In this document: piece after piece, positions 42,854-52,218 of the stretch
Layout: each line of letters opens with the position of its first letter
Numbering within the stretch: the stretch's first letter is position 1
NCBI RefSeq assembly: GCF_003182275.1
Contig: NZ_QGTR01000004.1
Location: 301,811-365,810, forward strand
Length of the DNA: 64,000 nucleotides
DNA from: Hoeflea marina
GTDB taxonomy: Bacteria; Pseudomonadota; Alphaproteobacteria; Rhizobiales; Rhizobiaceae
Direction: 5' to 3'
Program-made: the position numbers and the translations under genes
Notes under the pieces: model-generated
Told to the model about the DNA's origin: nothing
Databases searched by the model: none
The model's input: the letters and a program-made list of their open reading frames with translations, nothing else

Positions 42854-43048
42854 GGAGAACTCCGGAAGGGACTGAAACGGGACGCACGCAGCGCACAATT
42901 CCGCCAGTGTCGCCCTGCGCCCCGGCAGCGTCAAGCGGATGATTTTGCTGTCCCGGCCATCGGCGTGCAGTGCGGAGACGTCCGCCGGTGCGCGGCATCC
43001 GAAGAGCAGCCGGGGCCGCCGACCACCGTCAGCGCGCCGACAGACCGG

Positions 43049-43501
43049 TCACGGCTTGCAACCCGCGATCGCCTCGTAGGCCTGCGCCGCGTCCCCCGCG
43101 GTCCTGATCGCCTTCACCGTCTCCGGGCGATGCAACTGCCGGGCGATCGTCGACAGCAGCTTCAGATAGCCGGACTGGTCGCCCGGCGGCGTCAGGATCA
43201 TGCAGACGACATCCACCGGCCTGTCGTCGATGGCATCGAAATCGATCGGTGCGGCAAGACCGACCAGCAGCACGAACGGGGCGGCCAGCCCATCGACCGG
43301 GGCATGGGGAATGGCGATGCCCGCGCCGATGCCCGTCGACCCCAGCCGTTCCCGGCCCTCAAGCGCGTCGAGAATGACGCACGCCCCGATTCCCAGGGTC
43401 GCCGCGGCGGTGTCCGCCACGAAGCCGAGCAGCTTCGGCTTGCCGGAGACTGTCACGCCGATGAGCACGTCGCCTGGCGTCATGATGCCGGATATCGTCA
43501 T
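43049..43501 (-). CDS. PtsN-like PTS EIIA(Ntr)-family protein
   Basis: A 150-residue EIIA domain protein. The phosphorylatable His is His66 in GIGAGIAIPHAPVDGL, the diagnostic PtsN/EIIA(Fru) motif, and the later LVGLAAPIDFDAIDDRPVDV and LKLLSTIARQLHRPETVKAI complete the fold. ATG 43501 is chosen because the upstream frame runs into a dispersed repeat. No sugar permease is nearby, so it is a regulatory EIIA. It lies downstream of kdpE on the same strand; in E. coli EIIA(Ntr) binds and stimulates KdpD, so the location suggests control of potassium uptake (inference). Confidence 0.85.
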   Translation of the reverse strand: MTISGIMTPGDVLIGVTVSGKPKLLGFVADTAAATLGIGACVILDALEGRERLGSTGIGAGIAIPHAPVDGLAAPFVLLVGLAAPIDFDAIDDRPVDVVCMILTPPGDQSGYLKLLSTIARQLHRPETVKAIRTAGDAAQAYEAIAGCKP

Positions 43502-43560
43502 TCTTGCCTGTTTCCGTTCAGTGGCCGTCGCGGCGGGGTTCGCGGCCAGTTGTCGCCCTG

Positions 43561-43658
43561 GAGCGCTTCTGCTTTTCATTGCATCGCAGAGGCGCTCTTA
43601 GCTTTTGACTTGTCGCATTGTCCCGCGACGACGTGAGATTCACTTCCTCTGGAAATGC
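43561..43658 (-). repeat. Dispersed double-palindrome repeat, copy 3
   Basis: First stem GAGCGCTTCTGC / GCAGAGGCGCTC; the second dyad is decayed (GACGACGTGAG ... TTCACTTCCTC). It abuts the kdpE stop codon at 43660 and separates kdpE from the ptsN-like gene. Orientation is the same as copies 1 and 2. Confidence 0.85.
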
Positions 43659-43659
43659 C

Positions 43660-44352
43660 TTAGTCGGCTTCGCGCAGCCTGTATCCGACGCCGGTCTCCG
43701 TGGTGATGTATTGCGGCGCATCCGCCTCCTGCGCGAGCTTCTGGCGCAACTGCCGGACATAGACGCGCAGATACTGGACATCGCCTGATCCGCGCCAGAC
43801 CTGGCTCAGCAGATGCTGATGTGTGATCACCTTGCCCGCGTGCTGCACCAGCACCCGAAGGATGTCGTATTCCTTCGGCGACAGCTTCACTTCCTTGCCG
43901 GCGACCCTGACGATCCGCTTGACCAGGTCGACCGACAACTCGCCGGTCTGGAAGACCGGCCGTTCGCCCTGCTGCTGGAGTCTGTGGCGGAGGGCGACGC
44001 GGATGCGGGCTGCCAATTCCCTGATGCCGAAGGGCTTGGTCACATAGTCGTCGGCGCCGAGCTCCAGCGCCTTGACGATGCCGGTCTCGTCCGTGCGGCT
44101 CGACAGGATGATGATCGGCAGTTCGACCAGCTCATTCCGCCACCTGGCCAGCAGGTCGTGTCCCTGCATGTCGGGCAGACCCAGGTCCAGCAGGATCAGA
44201 TCCGGCTGTTCGTCCCCGACCTTTTCCATCGCCTCCATGGCGCTGGACGCTTCGATGATCGCGTATCCTTCGGCGGTCAGGCCGACGCGCAGCAGCCTGC
44301 GGATCGGCGGCTCGTCATCGACCACGAGAATCTTCACGCTCAGATTGGTCAT
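43660..44352 (-). CDS. kdpE: KdpE response regulator
   Basis: A 230-residue OmpR-family regulator. The receiver (KILVVDDEPPIRRLLRVGLT) has its phospho-Asp in LILLDLGLPDMQG, the switch Lys in DYVTKPFG and a C-terminal winged helix (KLSPKEYDILRVLVQHAGKV, then RVYVRQLRQKLAQEADAPQY). It activates the kdp genes when potassium is limiting. Its ATG overlaps the kdpD stop by four bases. Confidence 0.95.
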   Translation of the reverse strand: MTNLSVKILVVDDEPPIRRLLRVGLTAEGYAIIEASSAMEAMEKVGDEQPDLILLDLGLPDMQGHDLLARWRNELVELPIIILSSRTDETGIVKALELGADDYVTKPFGIRELAARIRVALRHRLQQQGERPVFQTGELSVDLVKRIVRVAGKEVKLSPKEYDILRVLVQHAGKVITHQHLLSQVWRGSGDVQYLRVYVRQLRQKLAQEADAPQYITTETGVGYRLREAD

Positions 44353-47069
44353 CCCAGGTCTTCCAGTTTAGGCATGTCGATCGGAACCGGCAGGCGGATC
44401 GTGAATACGGCGCCGCTGCGGTCGGTCCGGTTGGAGGCGGTGATCGTTCCGCCCATCGCCTCCACGAAACCCTTGCAGATCGAAAGGCCGAGACCGGTGC
44501 CGGCGAGCACATGGTCGCGCTTGCTCACGCGATGGAAGCTGTCGAAGATCCGCTCCAGATCGGCCTGCGGTATTCCCGGCCCTTCATCCAGCATCTGGAC
44601 AATCGCCCAGCGACCGTCCTCCCAGGCGCGCAGCCGGATGATGGTGCCAGGCGGCGCATATTTGGCGGCGTTGTCGAGAAGATTGAACAGGACCTGCTCG
44701 AACAGCACCGGGTCCAGCCTGAGCGCCGGGAGGCTGGACGGGATGTCGACCTGCGTCCGGTGACCCGACAGGATCTTCTGTGCCCGCCGCAGCGCCGAGC
44801 CGACGAGGTCATCCAGATACTGCCAGGAGGCATTGGGCTCCATGGCACCGGTCTCGATCCGCGACATGTCGAGGAGATTGGCGATGAAGCGGTTGAGGCG
44901 CTCCGACTCGTCGACGATGGTCGACAGCATGTCCACACGGTCCGCCTCCGGCAGCGAGTTCCAGTAGTCCCTGAGCGTGCCGGCCGCGCCGAGGATGGCG
45001 GCAAGCGGCGTCTTGAGGTCGTGCGACAGCGAGGTGAGCAGAGCCGAACGGAGCTTGTCGGCGGCCGCCGCAAGCTTCGCCCTGTCGACATCGGCGACGA
45101 GCTGGATCCGCTCGATGGCGACCGCCGCCTGGTCGGCGAGCGCGTCGAGCAGACGCCGCTGCTCGGGCGTCAGCAGCGGGCCTTCCCGGTCGCCATCGAG
45201 CCCGACGACACCCACCGGGGTCTTCCCGGTGACCAGTGGCAGATAGAGCCGCCTGGCTCCCGGCAGCGTGTCGGCGCCGCGTCCGGCGGCGCGATTGTGC
45301 TCCCAGGCCCAGCGAGCCGCGGCGATATCGGCATCGACAAGGGTGTCGTCCGGCGGAACCCCTGCCCTGACCGCCACCGTGCCGTTCTCGGGCAGCAGGA
45401 TGACGACCCGCAGCTTGAGCATGGACGCCATCTGGTGCGCCGACGCCCACAGCACGTCGTCGAGCGTGCCGGCGCCCGCCAGCTTGCGGCTGAAGGAATA
45501 GAGCGACTCGGTGGTGCGTGCCCTCGCGTTGGCGGCAATGGTCTGGGCGCGCGCGCGCGCGGCGACATTGGAAACGATCACGGCCACGATGGTGAAAAAG
45601 ACCACCGAGACGACCTCGCGCGGCCGGGAAATCAGGAAGGTGTGATAGGGATCGGTAAAGAAGAAGTTGTAGCTGGCCGCCGACAGCACGCTGGCATAGA
45701 GCGAGGGCAGGAGGCCGAACCACACGGCGACGGCCACCACCGACGTGAGGAAGATCAGGGCTATGTGCTCGACGCCGATCCACGGCCAGAGCAGCAGGCC
45801 CACACCGATGGCGGCCGCGACCACGAGCGTCGAGCGGCCGAAGGCCAGCCAGTTGGGGCGACGGCGCAGCCGCGCCGTCTCGACGGTCTTTGCGGCAGCG
45901 ACAATGTCGGTTTCCTTGCTGCCGGCAACGACATGCACGCTGATGTTTCCTGCGCGGCGGACGAGCTCGTGCACCACGGAGCCGTGCAGGATCTCGAACC
46001 AGCGCGAACGGCGGCTCTTGCCGATGACGATATGGGTGAAATTGTTTGCCTGCGCATAGGCAATGACGTCATCGGAGATGTGGCGATCCCCCCCGGGAAT
46101 CGTCACCGCGCCGCCCTCGAGATTCTGTGCCAGCCGGAGCGCGTCCGCGATGCGGCTGCGCTCGCCGTCATCAAGTTGCAGATTGCGCCGGCCTTCGACA
46201 TAGACCGCGGTCCACTGCGCGTGCAACCGGTCGGCTAGCCGCTTTGCGTAGCGCACGAGACTGGCAGAGCGGGGATCCTCGCTGATGCAGACCAGAATCC
46301 GTTCGCCCGCCGCCCACGGACCCTCGATCGCACTCTGGCGCATTTGCGAAAGCAGTTGCTGGTCGACCCGCTGCGCCGTGCGCCGCAGCGCCAGTTCGCG
46401 CAGCGCGGTGAGGTTGCCGGGGGAGAAATAGTTCTCGACCGCGCGACTGGCGGTCCTGGGGAGATAGACCTTGCCCTCGTTGAGACGCCTGATCAGGTCT
46501 TCGGGGGTGAGATCGATGATCTCGACGTCATCCGCCCGGTCGATGACCGAATCGGGCACCGTCTCGCGAACCCTGATCCGCGTGATCTGCGCCACCACAT
46601 CGTTGAGGCTTTCGATGTGCTGGATGTTCAGCGTCGTATAGACGTCGATCCCGTGCTCAAGCAGCTCCAGAACGTCGAGATAGCGCTTCGGATGGCGGCT
46701 GCCCGGCGCGTTGGTGTGCGCAAGTTCATCCACGAGAGCCAGTTGAGGGCGACGTTCAAGCACCGCGTCGAGGTCCATTTCCTCAAGCGGACGCCCCTTG
46801 TAGGCAACCGTCGTTCTCGGGATGATCTCGAAACCCTCGACGAGCATCTCGGTTTCCTTCCGCCCGTGGGTCTCGACCAGGCCGATGACGACGTCATCGC
46901 CATCGGACCGGCGCGCCCGCCCCGACATCAGCATTTCGTAGGTCTTGCCGACACCGGGCGCCGCGCCGAGGAAGATCTTCAACCGGCCGCGCGTTTCCTG
47001 CACCGCCTTTTCCAAGAGCGCCTCGGGACAGGGCCGCAATGCATCGTCGGCCGGATTCTGGGTACTCAT
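44349..47069 (-). CDS. kdpD: KdpD sensor histidine kinase
   Basis: About 906 residues. The N-terminal KdpD domain has a Walker A (KIFLGAAPGVGKTYEMLMSG) and LVDELAHTNAPGSRHPKRYL, followed by a universal-stress domain (ILVCISEDPRSASLVRYAKR). Four membrane helices are near 400-500, then a GAF-like region, HisKA with the phospho-His in LLTSLSHDLKTPLAAILGAA and HATPase (GTGLGLSICKGFVEAMGG). It senses low potassium and ionic strength and phosphorylates KdpE. ATG 47069 has GGAG seven bases upstream; ATG 47072 directly before it is equally possible. Confidence 0.95.
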   Translation of the reverse strand: MSTQNPADDALRPCPEALLEKAVQETRGRLKIFLGAAPGVGKTYEMLMSGRARRSDGDDVVIGLVETHGRKETEMLVEGFEIIPRTTVAYKGRPLEEMDLDAVLERRPQLALVDELAHTNAPGSRHPKRYLDVLELLEHGIDVYTTLNIQHIESLNDVVAQITRIRVRETVPDSVIDRADDVEIIDLTPEDLIRRLNEGKVYLPRTASRAVENYFSPGNLTALRELALRRTAQRVDQQLLSQMRQSAIEGPWAAGERILVCISEDPRSASLVRYAKRLADRLHAQWTAVYVEGRRNLQLDDGERSRIADALRLAQNLEGGAVTIPGGDRHISDDVIAYAQANNFTHIVIGKSRRSRWFEILHGSVVHELVRRAGNISVHVVAGSKETDIVAAAKTVETARLRRRPNWLAFGRSTLVVAAAIGVGLLLWPWIGVEHIALIFLTSVVAVAVWFGLLPSLYASVLSAASYNFFFTDPYHTFLISRPREVVSVVFFTIVAVIVSNVAARARAQTIAANARARTTESLYSFSRKLAGAGTLDDVLWASAHQMASMLKLRVVILLPENGTVAVRAGVPPDDTLVDADIAAARWAWEHNRAAGRGADTLPGARRLYLPLVTGKTPVGVVGLDGDREGPLLTPEQRRLLDALADQAAVAIERIQLVADVDRAKLAAAADKLRSALLTSLSHDLKTPLAAILGAAGTLRDYWNSLPEADRVDMLSTIVDESERLNRFIANLLDMSRIETGAMEPNASWQYLDDLVGSALRRAQKILSGHRTQVDIPSSLPALRLDPVLFEQVLFNLLDNAAKYAPPGTIIRLRAWEDGRWAIVQMLDEGPGIPQADLERIFDSFHRVSKRDHVLAGTGLGLSICKGFVEAMGGTITASNRTDRSGAVFTIRLPVPIDMPKLEDLG

Positions 47070-47123
47070 CATTCAGCTCCCGTGGGGAAACGGCCATGGC
47101 AAGAGGATCGCCGCTGCCCACGC

Positions 47124-47675
47124 TTACAACATTTCGAGCGCGAGGTTGAGTTCGAGCACATTGACGATGCGATCCGGGGTGAGGTACCCGCCCGGCGAGA
47201 AGGCGGTTGTCCGGACCAACGCCTCGACGCGGGCCGGGTCGAGACCGCGGGCCTGCGCCACACGGGCCGTCTGATACAGCGCGCCGGCCTCGGAGATGTG
47301 CGGATCGAGCCCCGCCCCCGACGCCGCGGCCAGATCGGCAGGCAGGAGGAATTGCGGCGTCGCGCCATAGCGCTCGACCATCTCCCGGCCGCGCGCGGCA
47401 ATGTCGGGACTTGTCGGCGACTTGTTGCTGCCGCCGGCCGCGGCGCCGTTGTAGTCGACCGCCGAGGGTCTGGGCCAGAAGGACCCCGGCTGCGTGAACG
47501 CCTGGGCGATCTGCCGGCTGCCGACGATCGCACCGCCGCGACCGGTGACGAGCGAGCCGTTGGCGCCATCGGGGAAGGCCGCCTGGGCAACGGCCCAGAC
47601 CGCGGTGGCATAGCCGGCGACACAGATCAGCATGGTCATCGCCGCGATGCGGATGCTTGCGAGAAGAGACTGCAT
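47124..47675 (-). CDS. kdpC: KdpC potassium-transporting ATPase subunit
   Basis: A 183-residue single-pass protein with one N-terminal membrane helix (AAMTMLICVAGYATAVWAVA) and a periplasmic domain holding GSRQIAQAFTQPGSFWPRPS, ARGREMVERYGA and LDPHISEAGALYQTARVAQA, the family signatures. It stabilises the KdpFABC complex and raises ATP affinity. It starts 13 bases after kdpA. Confidence 0.95.
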   Translation of the reverse strand: MQSLLASIRIAAMTMLICVAGYATAVWAVAQAAFPDGANGSLVTGRGGAIVGSRQIAQAFTQPGSFWPRPSAVDYNGAAAGGSNKSPTSPDIAARGREMVERYGATPQFLLPADLAAASGAGLDPHISEAGALYQTARVAQARGLDPARVEALVRTTAFSPGGYLTPDRIVNVLELNLALEML

Positions 47676-47688
47676 GGGTCCGCTCCTT

Positions 47689-49371
47689 TCAGTTCATGGT
47701 GGTGACGTGTTCGGCGATCGGGCCGAGCGTCGCCGCGGGGAAGAAGGTCAGCGCGCCGACCACCACGATGGTGGCTGCGAGCATGGTCCCGAAGACGCCG
47801 CCCTCGACACTGAGCGTGCCGTTCGATTCCGCGCTGCGGCGCTTGCCCGACAGCGAGCCGACGATGGCGAGCGGCAGGAGTATCGGGATGAAGCGCGCCA
47901 GCAGCATCACGATTCCGGTGGCAATGTTCCATGGCATGGTGTTGTCTCCCAGCCCCTCGAAGCCCGAGCCGTTGTTGGCGCTGGCCGAGGTGAACTCGTA
48001 GAGGATCTCGCTGAAGCCGTGCGGCCCGGTGTTGTTGAGAGTGTCGGCGCCCCATGGCGTCGCCGCAAAGATCGCGGTGCCGCCCAGGACGAACAGGCCA
48101 TGGGCGAGAAGCGCCAGCAGCGCCAGCTTGACCTCGCGGGCTTCCACCCGCCATCCCAGATATTCCGGCGTTCGGCCGATCATCATGCCGGCGATGAAGA
48201 CGCCGACGACGATGTAGAGGAACATGTTGATCATGCCGACACCGACGCCGCCGAAGGTGGCGTTGAGCCACATGCCGACCATCGGCATCAGTCCGGTCAT
48301 CGGGTTGAGGCTGTCATGCATGGCGCCGACCGAGCCATTGGAGGTCGAGGTGGTCAGCACCGACCAGAGCGGGCCGCCGGCGGGACCGAAGCGCATCTCC
48401 TTGCCTTCGAGATTGCCGAGCGTCTGGTCGATCGGCAGGCCGGCGAAGGCCCGGGTCGGGGCCGCCTCGAAGTAGACCGAGCCGGCGATCTTGACCAGCA
48501 GGAAGGCGAGCATCACCGCGAAGATGACGCCGCCGTGGCGCAGGCGGCCGATGATACGCGCGAACATCCACACGCAGGCCATCGGGATCAGGATGATGGC
48601 GACCATTTCGATGATGTTGGTCCAGAAGCCCGGATTCTCCAGCGGATGCGTCGAGTTGGGGCCGAAGAAGCCGCCGCCGTTGGTGCCGAGCTGCTTGATC
48701 GACACGAAGGCCGCAACCGGTCCGCGCGCAATCGTCTGCTGGACGCCTTCCAGCGTCGTGGCAATGGCCGCACCCTCGAAGGTCATCGGCACGCCGCCGA
48801 TCACCAGGAGCACGGCGAGCACCAGGGCGGCGGGAAGCAGCACCAGGAAACAGGCGCGCTGGATGTCGAGGAAGAAATTGCCGAGCGGCCTGCCGGCAAG
48901 CCCGCGGGCAAGCGCGGCAAGCGCCGCGATGCCGGTGGCCGCCGAGACGAATTGCAGCCACATCAGCGCGCCAAGCTGCGACAGGTAGCTCAGCGACACC
49001 TCGCCCGAATAGTGCTGCAGATTGGTGTTGGAGGTGAACGAGGCCGCGGTGTTGAAGATCAGGCTGGCCTCAAGCGCTGGCCGGCCGTCGGGATTGAGCG
49101 GCAGATGCTGCTGCAGGGCCAGGATGGCTGCGCAGACGGCGAACATGACGAGATTGAAGGCAAGCATGGCGGACATGTAGCGCGTCCAGTTCTGGCTGCT
49201 CGCGGCCAGCGGGCCGCCGATGGCGGCGAAGGCGCGGGTCTTCCAGCCGGAGATGCCGGAGGGCAGGTCGGCGGGGTCCATGGCCCATTGCATGTAGCGG
49301 CCGAGCGGCCAGGAGGCGAGTGCGGTGCCGCCGACGACAAGGACGACGAACAGGATGGATTGGGTCAGCAT
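47689..49371 (-). CDS. kdpA: KdpA potassium-binding channel subunit
   Basis: A 560-residue channel-like subunit of ten membrane helices with four repeated selectivity-filter regions: FNTAASFTSNTNLQHYSGE, LGTNGGGFFGPNSTHPLENP, TTSTSNGSVGAMHDSLNPMT and TSASANNGSGFEGLGDN. It binds potassium in the periplasm. It comes after kdpB here, whereas the well-known order is kdpA then kdpB; both genes are full length, so the rearrangement has not damaged either. Confidence 0.96.
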   Translation of the reverse strand: MLTQSILFVVLVVGGTALASWPLGRYMQWAMDPADLPSGISGWKTRAFAAIGGPLAASSQNWTRYMSAMLAFNLVMFAVCAAILALQQHLPLNPDGRPALEASLIFNTAASFTSNTNLQHYSGEVSLSYLSQLGALMWLQFVSAATGIAALAALARGLAGRPLGNFFLDIQRACFLVLLPAALVLAVLLVIGGVPMTFEGAAIATTLEGVQQTIARGPVAAFVSIKQLGTNGGGFFGPNSTHPLENPGFWTNIIEMVAIILIPMACVWMFARIIGRLRHGGVIFAVMLAFLLVKIAGSVYFEAAPTRAFAGLPIDQTLGNLEGKEMRFGPAGGPLWSVLTTSTSNGSVGAMHDSLNPMTGLMPMVGMWLNATFGGVGVGMINMFLYIVVGVFIAGMMIGRTPEYLGWRVEAREVKLALLALLAHGLFVLGGTAIFAATPWGADTLNNTGPHGFSEILYEFTSASANNGSGFEGLGDNTMPWNIATGIVMLLARFIPILLPLAIVGSLSGKRRSAESNGTLSVEGGVFGTMLAATIVVVGALTFFPAATLGPIAEHVTTMN

Positions 49372-49494
49372 CGAAAACTCTCCGGATTGACTGAAGGCCG
49401 TGCCCGGTCGGGGGCTTGGGTCGGAACGGGCGGGAGCCCTAGGACCGAGAGACCGGGAACGAAGCAGGGACGGATCATGGGCAGCCTTTCTGGA

Positions 49495-51564
49495 TCAGAC
49501 GAGGCCGATGGCGGTGACGATCATGTCGATCGCCTTGATGCCGATGAACGGCACGATCAGGCCGCCGAGGCCGTAGACGAGGAGATTGCGCTGCAGCAGC
49601 CGGTCGGCACCGATCGCCTTGTAGGCGACGCCCTTCAGCGACAGCGGGATGAGGGCCACGATGATGAGCGCGTTGAAGATGATGGCCGACAGGATGGCGC
49701 TCTCGGGCGTCGACAGGCCCATGACGTTGAGCGCGTCGAGCTGCGGATAGACCGCGATGAACATGGCCGGCACGATGGCGAAGTACTTGGCCACGTCGTT
49801 GGCGATCGAGAACGTCGTCAGCGCGCCGCGCGTCATCAGCAGCTGCTTGCCGATCTCGACGATTTCGATGAGCTTGGTCGGATCGGAATCGAGGTCCACC
49901 ATGTTGCCGGCTTCGCGGGCGGCCATCGTTCCCGTGTTCATCGCCACGCCGACATCGGCCTGGGCGAGCGCCGGCGCATCGTTGGTGCCGTCGCCGCACA
50001 TGGCCACCAGCTTTCCCTTCGCCTGCTCGTCGCGGATCAGCTTGAGCTTGTCCTCCGGCGTGGCCTCGGCCAGGAAGTCGTCGACCCCGGCCTCCGCCGC
50101 GATCGCCGCGGCGGTCATCGGGTTGTCGCCGGTGATCATCACCGTGCGGATGCCCATCCGGCGCAGCTCGACGAAGCGCTCGCGGATGCCGCCCTTGACG
50201 ATGTCCTTGAGATGCAGGACGCCCAGCAGCCGACCGTCCCTGACGACGGCCAGCGGCGTGCCGCCGGCCTTCGAAATGTCGGTGGCAATCGCCTCGAGCT
50301 CGCGACGGCTCTCGGCGGTGCCGGCCGCTGAACCGTTGGCGGCAGAGGTCCGCTCGATGTGCCTGAGCACCGCATCGACGGCGCCCTTGCGGATCGACGA
50401 TCCGTCGAGGTCGACGCCGCTCATCCGGCTTTGCGCCGTGAACGGCACGAAGGTGGCGTTCAGGCCGGCCATGTCGCGGCCGCGGATGCCGTATTTCTCC
50501 TTGGCGAGCACGACGATCGAACGGCCCTCGGGCGTCTCGTCGGCGAGCGAGGCCAGTTGGGCCGCGTCCGCCAGGTCCCGCTCCGTCACGCCCTTGACCG
50601 GCCGGAAATCGGAGGCCTGGCGATTGCCGAGCGTGATGGTGCCGGTCTTGTCGAGCAGCAGCGTGTCGATGTCGCCCGCCGCCTCGACGGCGCGGCCGGA
50701 CATGGCCAGCACGTTGAAGCGCACGAGCCGGTCCATGCCGGCGATGCCGATGGCCGAGAGCAGCGCGCCGATGGTGGTGGGGATCAGCGTGACGAACAGC
50801 GCCACCAGCACGATCACCGGAATGGAGCCTCCGGCATAGGCGGCGAAGGCGGGGATCGTCGCCGTTGCCAGCACGAAGATCAGGGTGAGCCCGGCCAGCA
50901 GCACGTTGAGCGCGATCTCGTTGGGGGTCTTCTGCCGCTCGGCGCCCTCGACCAGCGCGACCATCCTGTCGATGAAGGTCGATCCGGCCGCCGCGGTGAT
51001 CCGGACCCTGATCCAGTCGGACAGCACCTGGGTGCCGCCGGTGACCGCCGAGCGGTCGCCGCCCGATTCGCGGATCACGGGGGCGGATTCGCCGGTGATG
51101 GCCGCTTCGTTGACCGAGGCCACGCCCTCGACGATTTCGCCATCCGACGGGATGATCTCGCCCGCTTCCACCAGCACCAGGTCGCCGACTTTCAGGCTCG
51201 CCCCCGCCACGAGCCGGGTCCCCTCGCCGTCCGCGTTGATCAGCCGGGCCTGGGTCTCGCTGCGGGAACGGCGCAGCGATTCCGCCTGGGCCTTGCCGCG
51301 ACCCTCCGCGACAGCCTCAGCGAAGTTGGCGAACAGCACCGTGAACCAGAGCCAGAGATTGATCTGGAAGGAAAAGCCGAGATCGCCGGCGCCGGTGACC
51401 AGGTCCCTGACGAACAGAACCGTCGTTAGCACGGACACGACGGCGACCACGAACATCACCGGGTTCTTGGCCAGCGTGCGGGGATCGAGCTTGCGGAATG
51501 CGCCCGCGATCGCGGGGGCCAGAATGCGGGCGTCGAAGATGCTCGCGGATGGGGACCGGCTCAT
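49495..51564 (-). CDS. kdpB: KdpB P-type ATPase subunit
   Basis: A 689-residue P-type ATPase. The phosphorylated Asp305 is in [12 protein letters not shown], the actuator motif TGES is at 157-160 (the Ser is the regulatory phosphorylation site in E. coli), and the hinge region is [20 protein letters not shown]. It powers potassium uptake with KdpA. ATG 51564 has GGAG six bases upstream. It is the second gene after kdpF, with a 121-base gap to it and a 123-base gap to kdpA, in which I see no gene. Confidence 0.96.
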   Translation of the reverse strand: MSRSPSASIFDARILAPAIAGAFRKLDPRTLAKNPVMFVVAVVSVLTTVLFVRDLVTGAGDLGFSFQINLWLWFTVLFANFAEAVAEGRGKAQAESLRRSRSETQARLINADGEGTRLVAGASLKVGDLVLVEAGEIIPSDGEIVEGVASVNEAAITGESAPVIRESGGDRSAVTGGTQVLSDWIRVRITAAAGSTFIDRMVALVEGAERQKTPNEIALNVLLAGLTLIFVLATATIPAFAAYAGGSIPVIVLVALFVTLIPTTIGALLSAIGIAGMDRLVRFNVLAMSGRAVEAAGDIDTLLLDKTGTITLGNRQASDFRPVKGVTERDLADAAQLASLADETPEGRSIVVLAKEKYGIRGRDMAGLNATFVPFTAQSRMSGVDLDGSSIRKGAVDAVLRHIERTSAANGSAAGTAESRRELEAIATDISKAGGTPLAVVRDGRLLGVLHLKDIVKGGIRERFVELRRMGIRTVMITGDNPMTAAAIAAEAGVDDFLAEATPEDKLKLIRDEQAKGKLVAMCGDGTNDAPALAQADVGVAMNTGTMAAREAGNMVDLDSDPTKLIEIVEIGKQLLMTRGALTTFSIANDVAKYFAIVPAMFIAVYPQLDALNVMGLSTPESAILSAIIFNALIIVALIPLSLKGVAYKAIGADRLLQRNLLVYGLGGLIVPFIGIKAIDMIVTAIGLV

Positions 51565-51685
51565 GAAGGACTCCAGCTGAATGGGTGTGGGGGTTTGGGC
51601 TGCGGCCGCCCGACAGCGGCGGCCTGCCGGCTTGAGACGTCCGGACCGCCGCTTCGCGGCCCCGGAGCGTCGGATGCCTGTGGCA

Positions 51686-51775
51686 TCAGAACCGTTCGGG
51701 ACGCAGCAGTGCGTAGACAAGATAGGCGGTGACGAACAGCGTCACCGCTCCGCCGAGCACAAGGTCGAATGTCAT
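51686..51775 (-). CDS. kdpF: KdpF small membrane subunit
   Basis: A 29-residue hydrophobic peptide in one helix: [20 protein letters not shown], then YALLRPERF. The YALLRPERF ending is the KdpF hallmark. It stabilises the KdpFABC complex. An AAGAG-type site lies seven bases before the ATG. It is first in the kdp operon and too short for ordinary ORF calling. Confidence 0.9.
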   Translation of the reverse strand: MTFDLVLGGAVTLFVTAYLVYALLRPERF

Positions 51776-51975
51776 GTCACGTCTCTTCCGTCTGCCATGC
51801 CGCCCTGCGGCGCGCCGTGTTGCCCTGCCCGTCTCCGGTGCGTCCTGACGGATCGGACCAGACAGCCTGCAAGCTTGACGCGATCATAGGCGGAAAGCGC
51901 ATAAGGGTTCGAGACGGGCGGGGACCGGAAGAAATAGAATCCTCATAGGAATTTCGGTCGGAATCCGTCGCTGTC

Positions 51976-52113
51976 CTCATCCTGAGGGGGCCGCGTGAGC
52001 GGCCCTCGAAGGGCGGGGGCAAGCCACAGGGTCGCAGCCCGATCACCAGGGCTACAGCCTCGCCCTTCGGGGCTCGCCCTCGCCGGGCTCGGGCTCGCAC
52101 CTCAAGGATGGGG
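51976..52113 (+). repeat. REP-like palindromic element
   Basis: The 443-base gap between the kdp promoter side and the glycan operon holds CCTCATCCTGAGG...CCCTCGAAGGGCG (about 51976-52016) and an inverted partner CTCGCCCTTCGGGGCTCGCC...CACCTCAAGGATG (about 52059-52110). This is the same motif set as at 4090-4222. GCAGCCCGATCACCAGGGCT within it matches the element at 57741. No gene is seen; 51776-51975 presumably carries the kdp promoter. Confidence 0.6.
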
Positions 52114-52218
52114 CTGTGGGGCGGCGGTCCGCAGCATTCGACAATGGCCGGGTACATGGCCGGCATCCTGGACGGGGCGAGCCGTCATGGGCGCCGGAAG
52201 GCAACGGTGTCCGTTCGT

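Noticed and set aside
44511-46238. A 575-residue open frame opposite kdpD
   Set aside because: Shadow of kdpD; no recognisable domain.
47632-50331. An 899-residue open frame on the plus strand
   Set aside because: Antisense to kdpA and kdpB; composition is typical of reversed GC-rich coding sequence.
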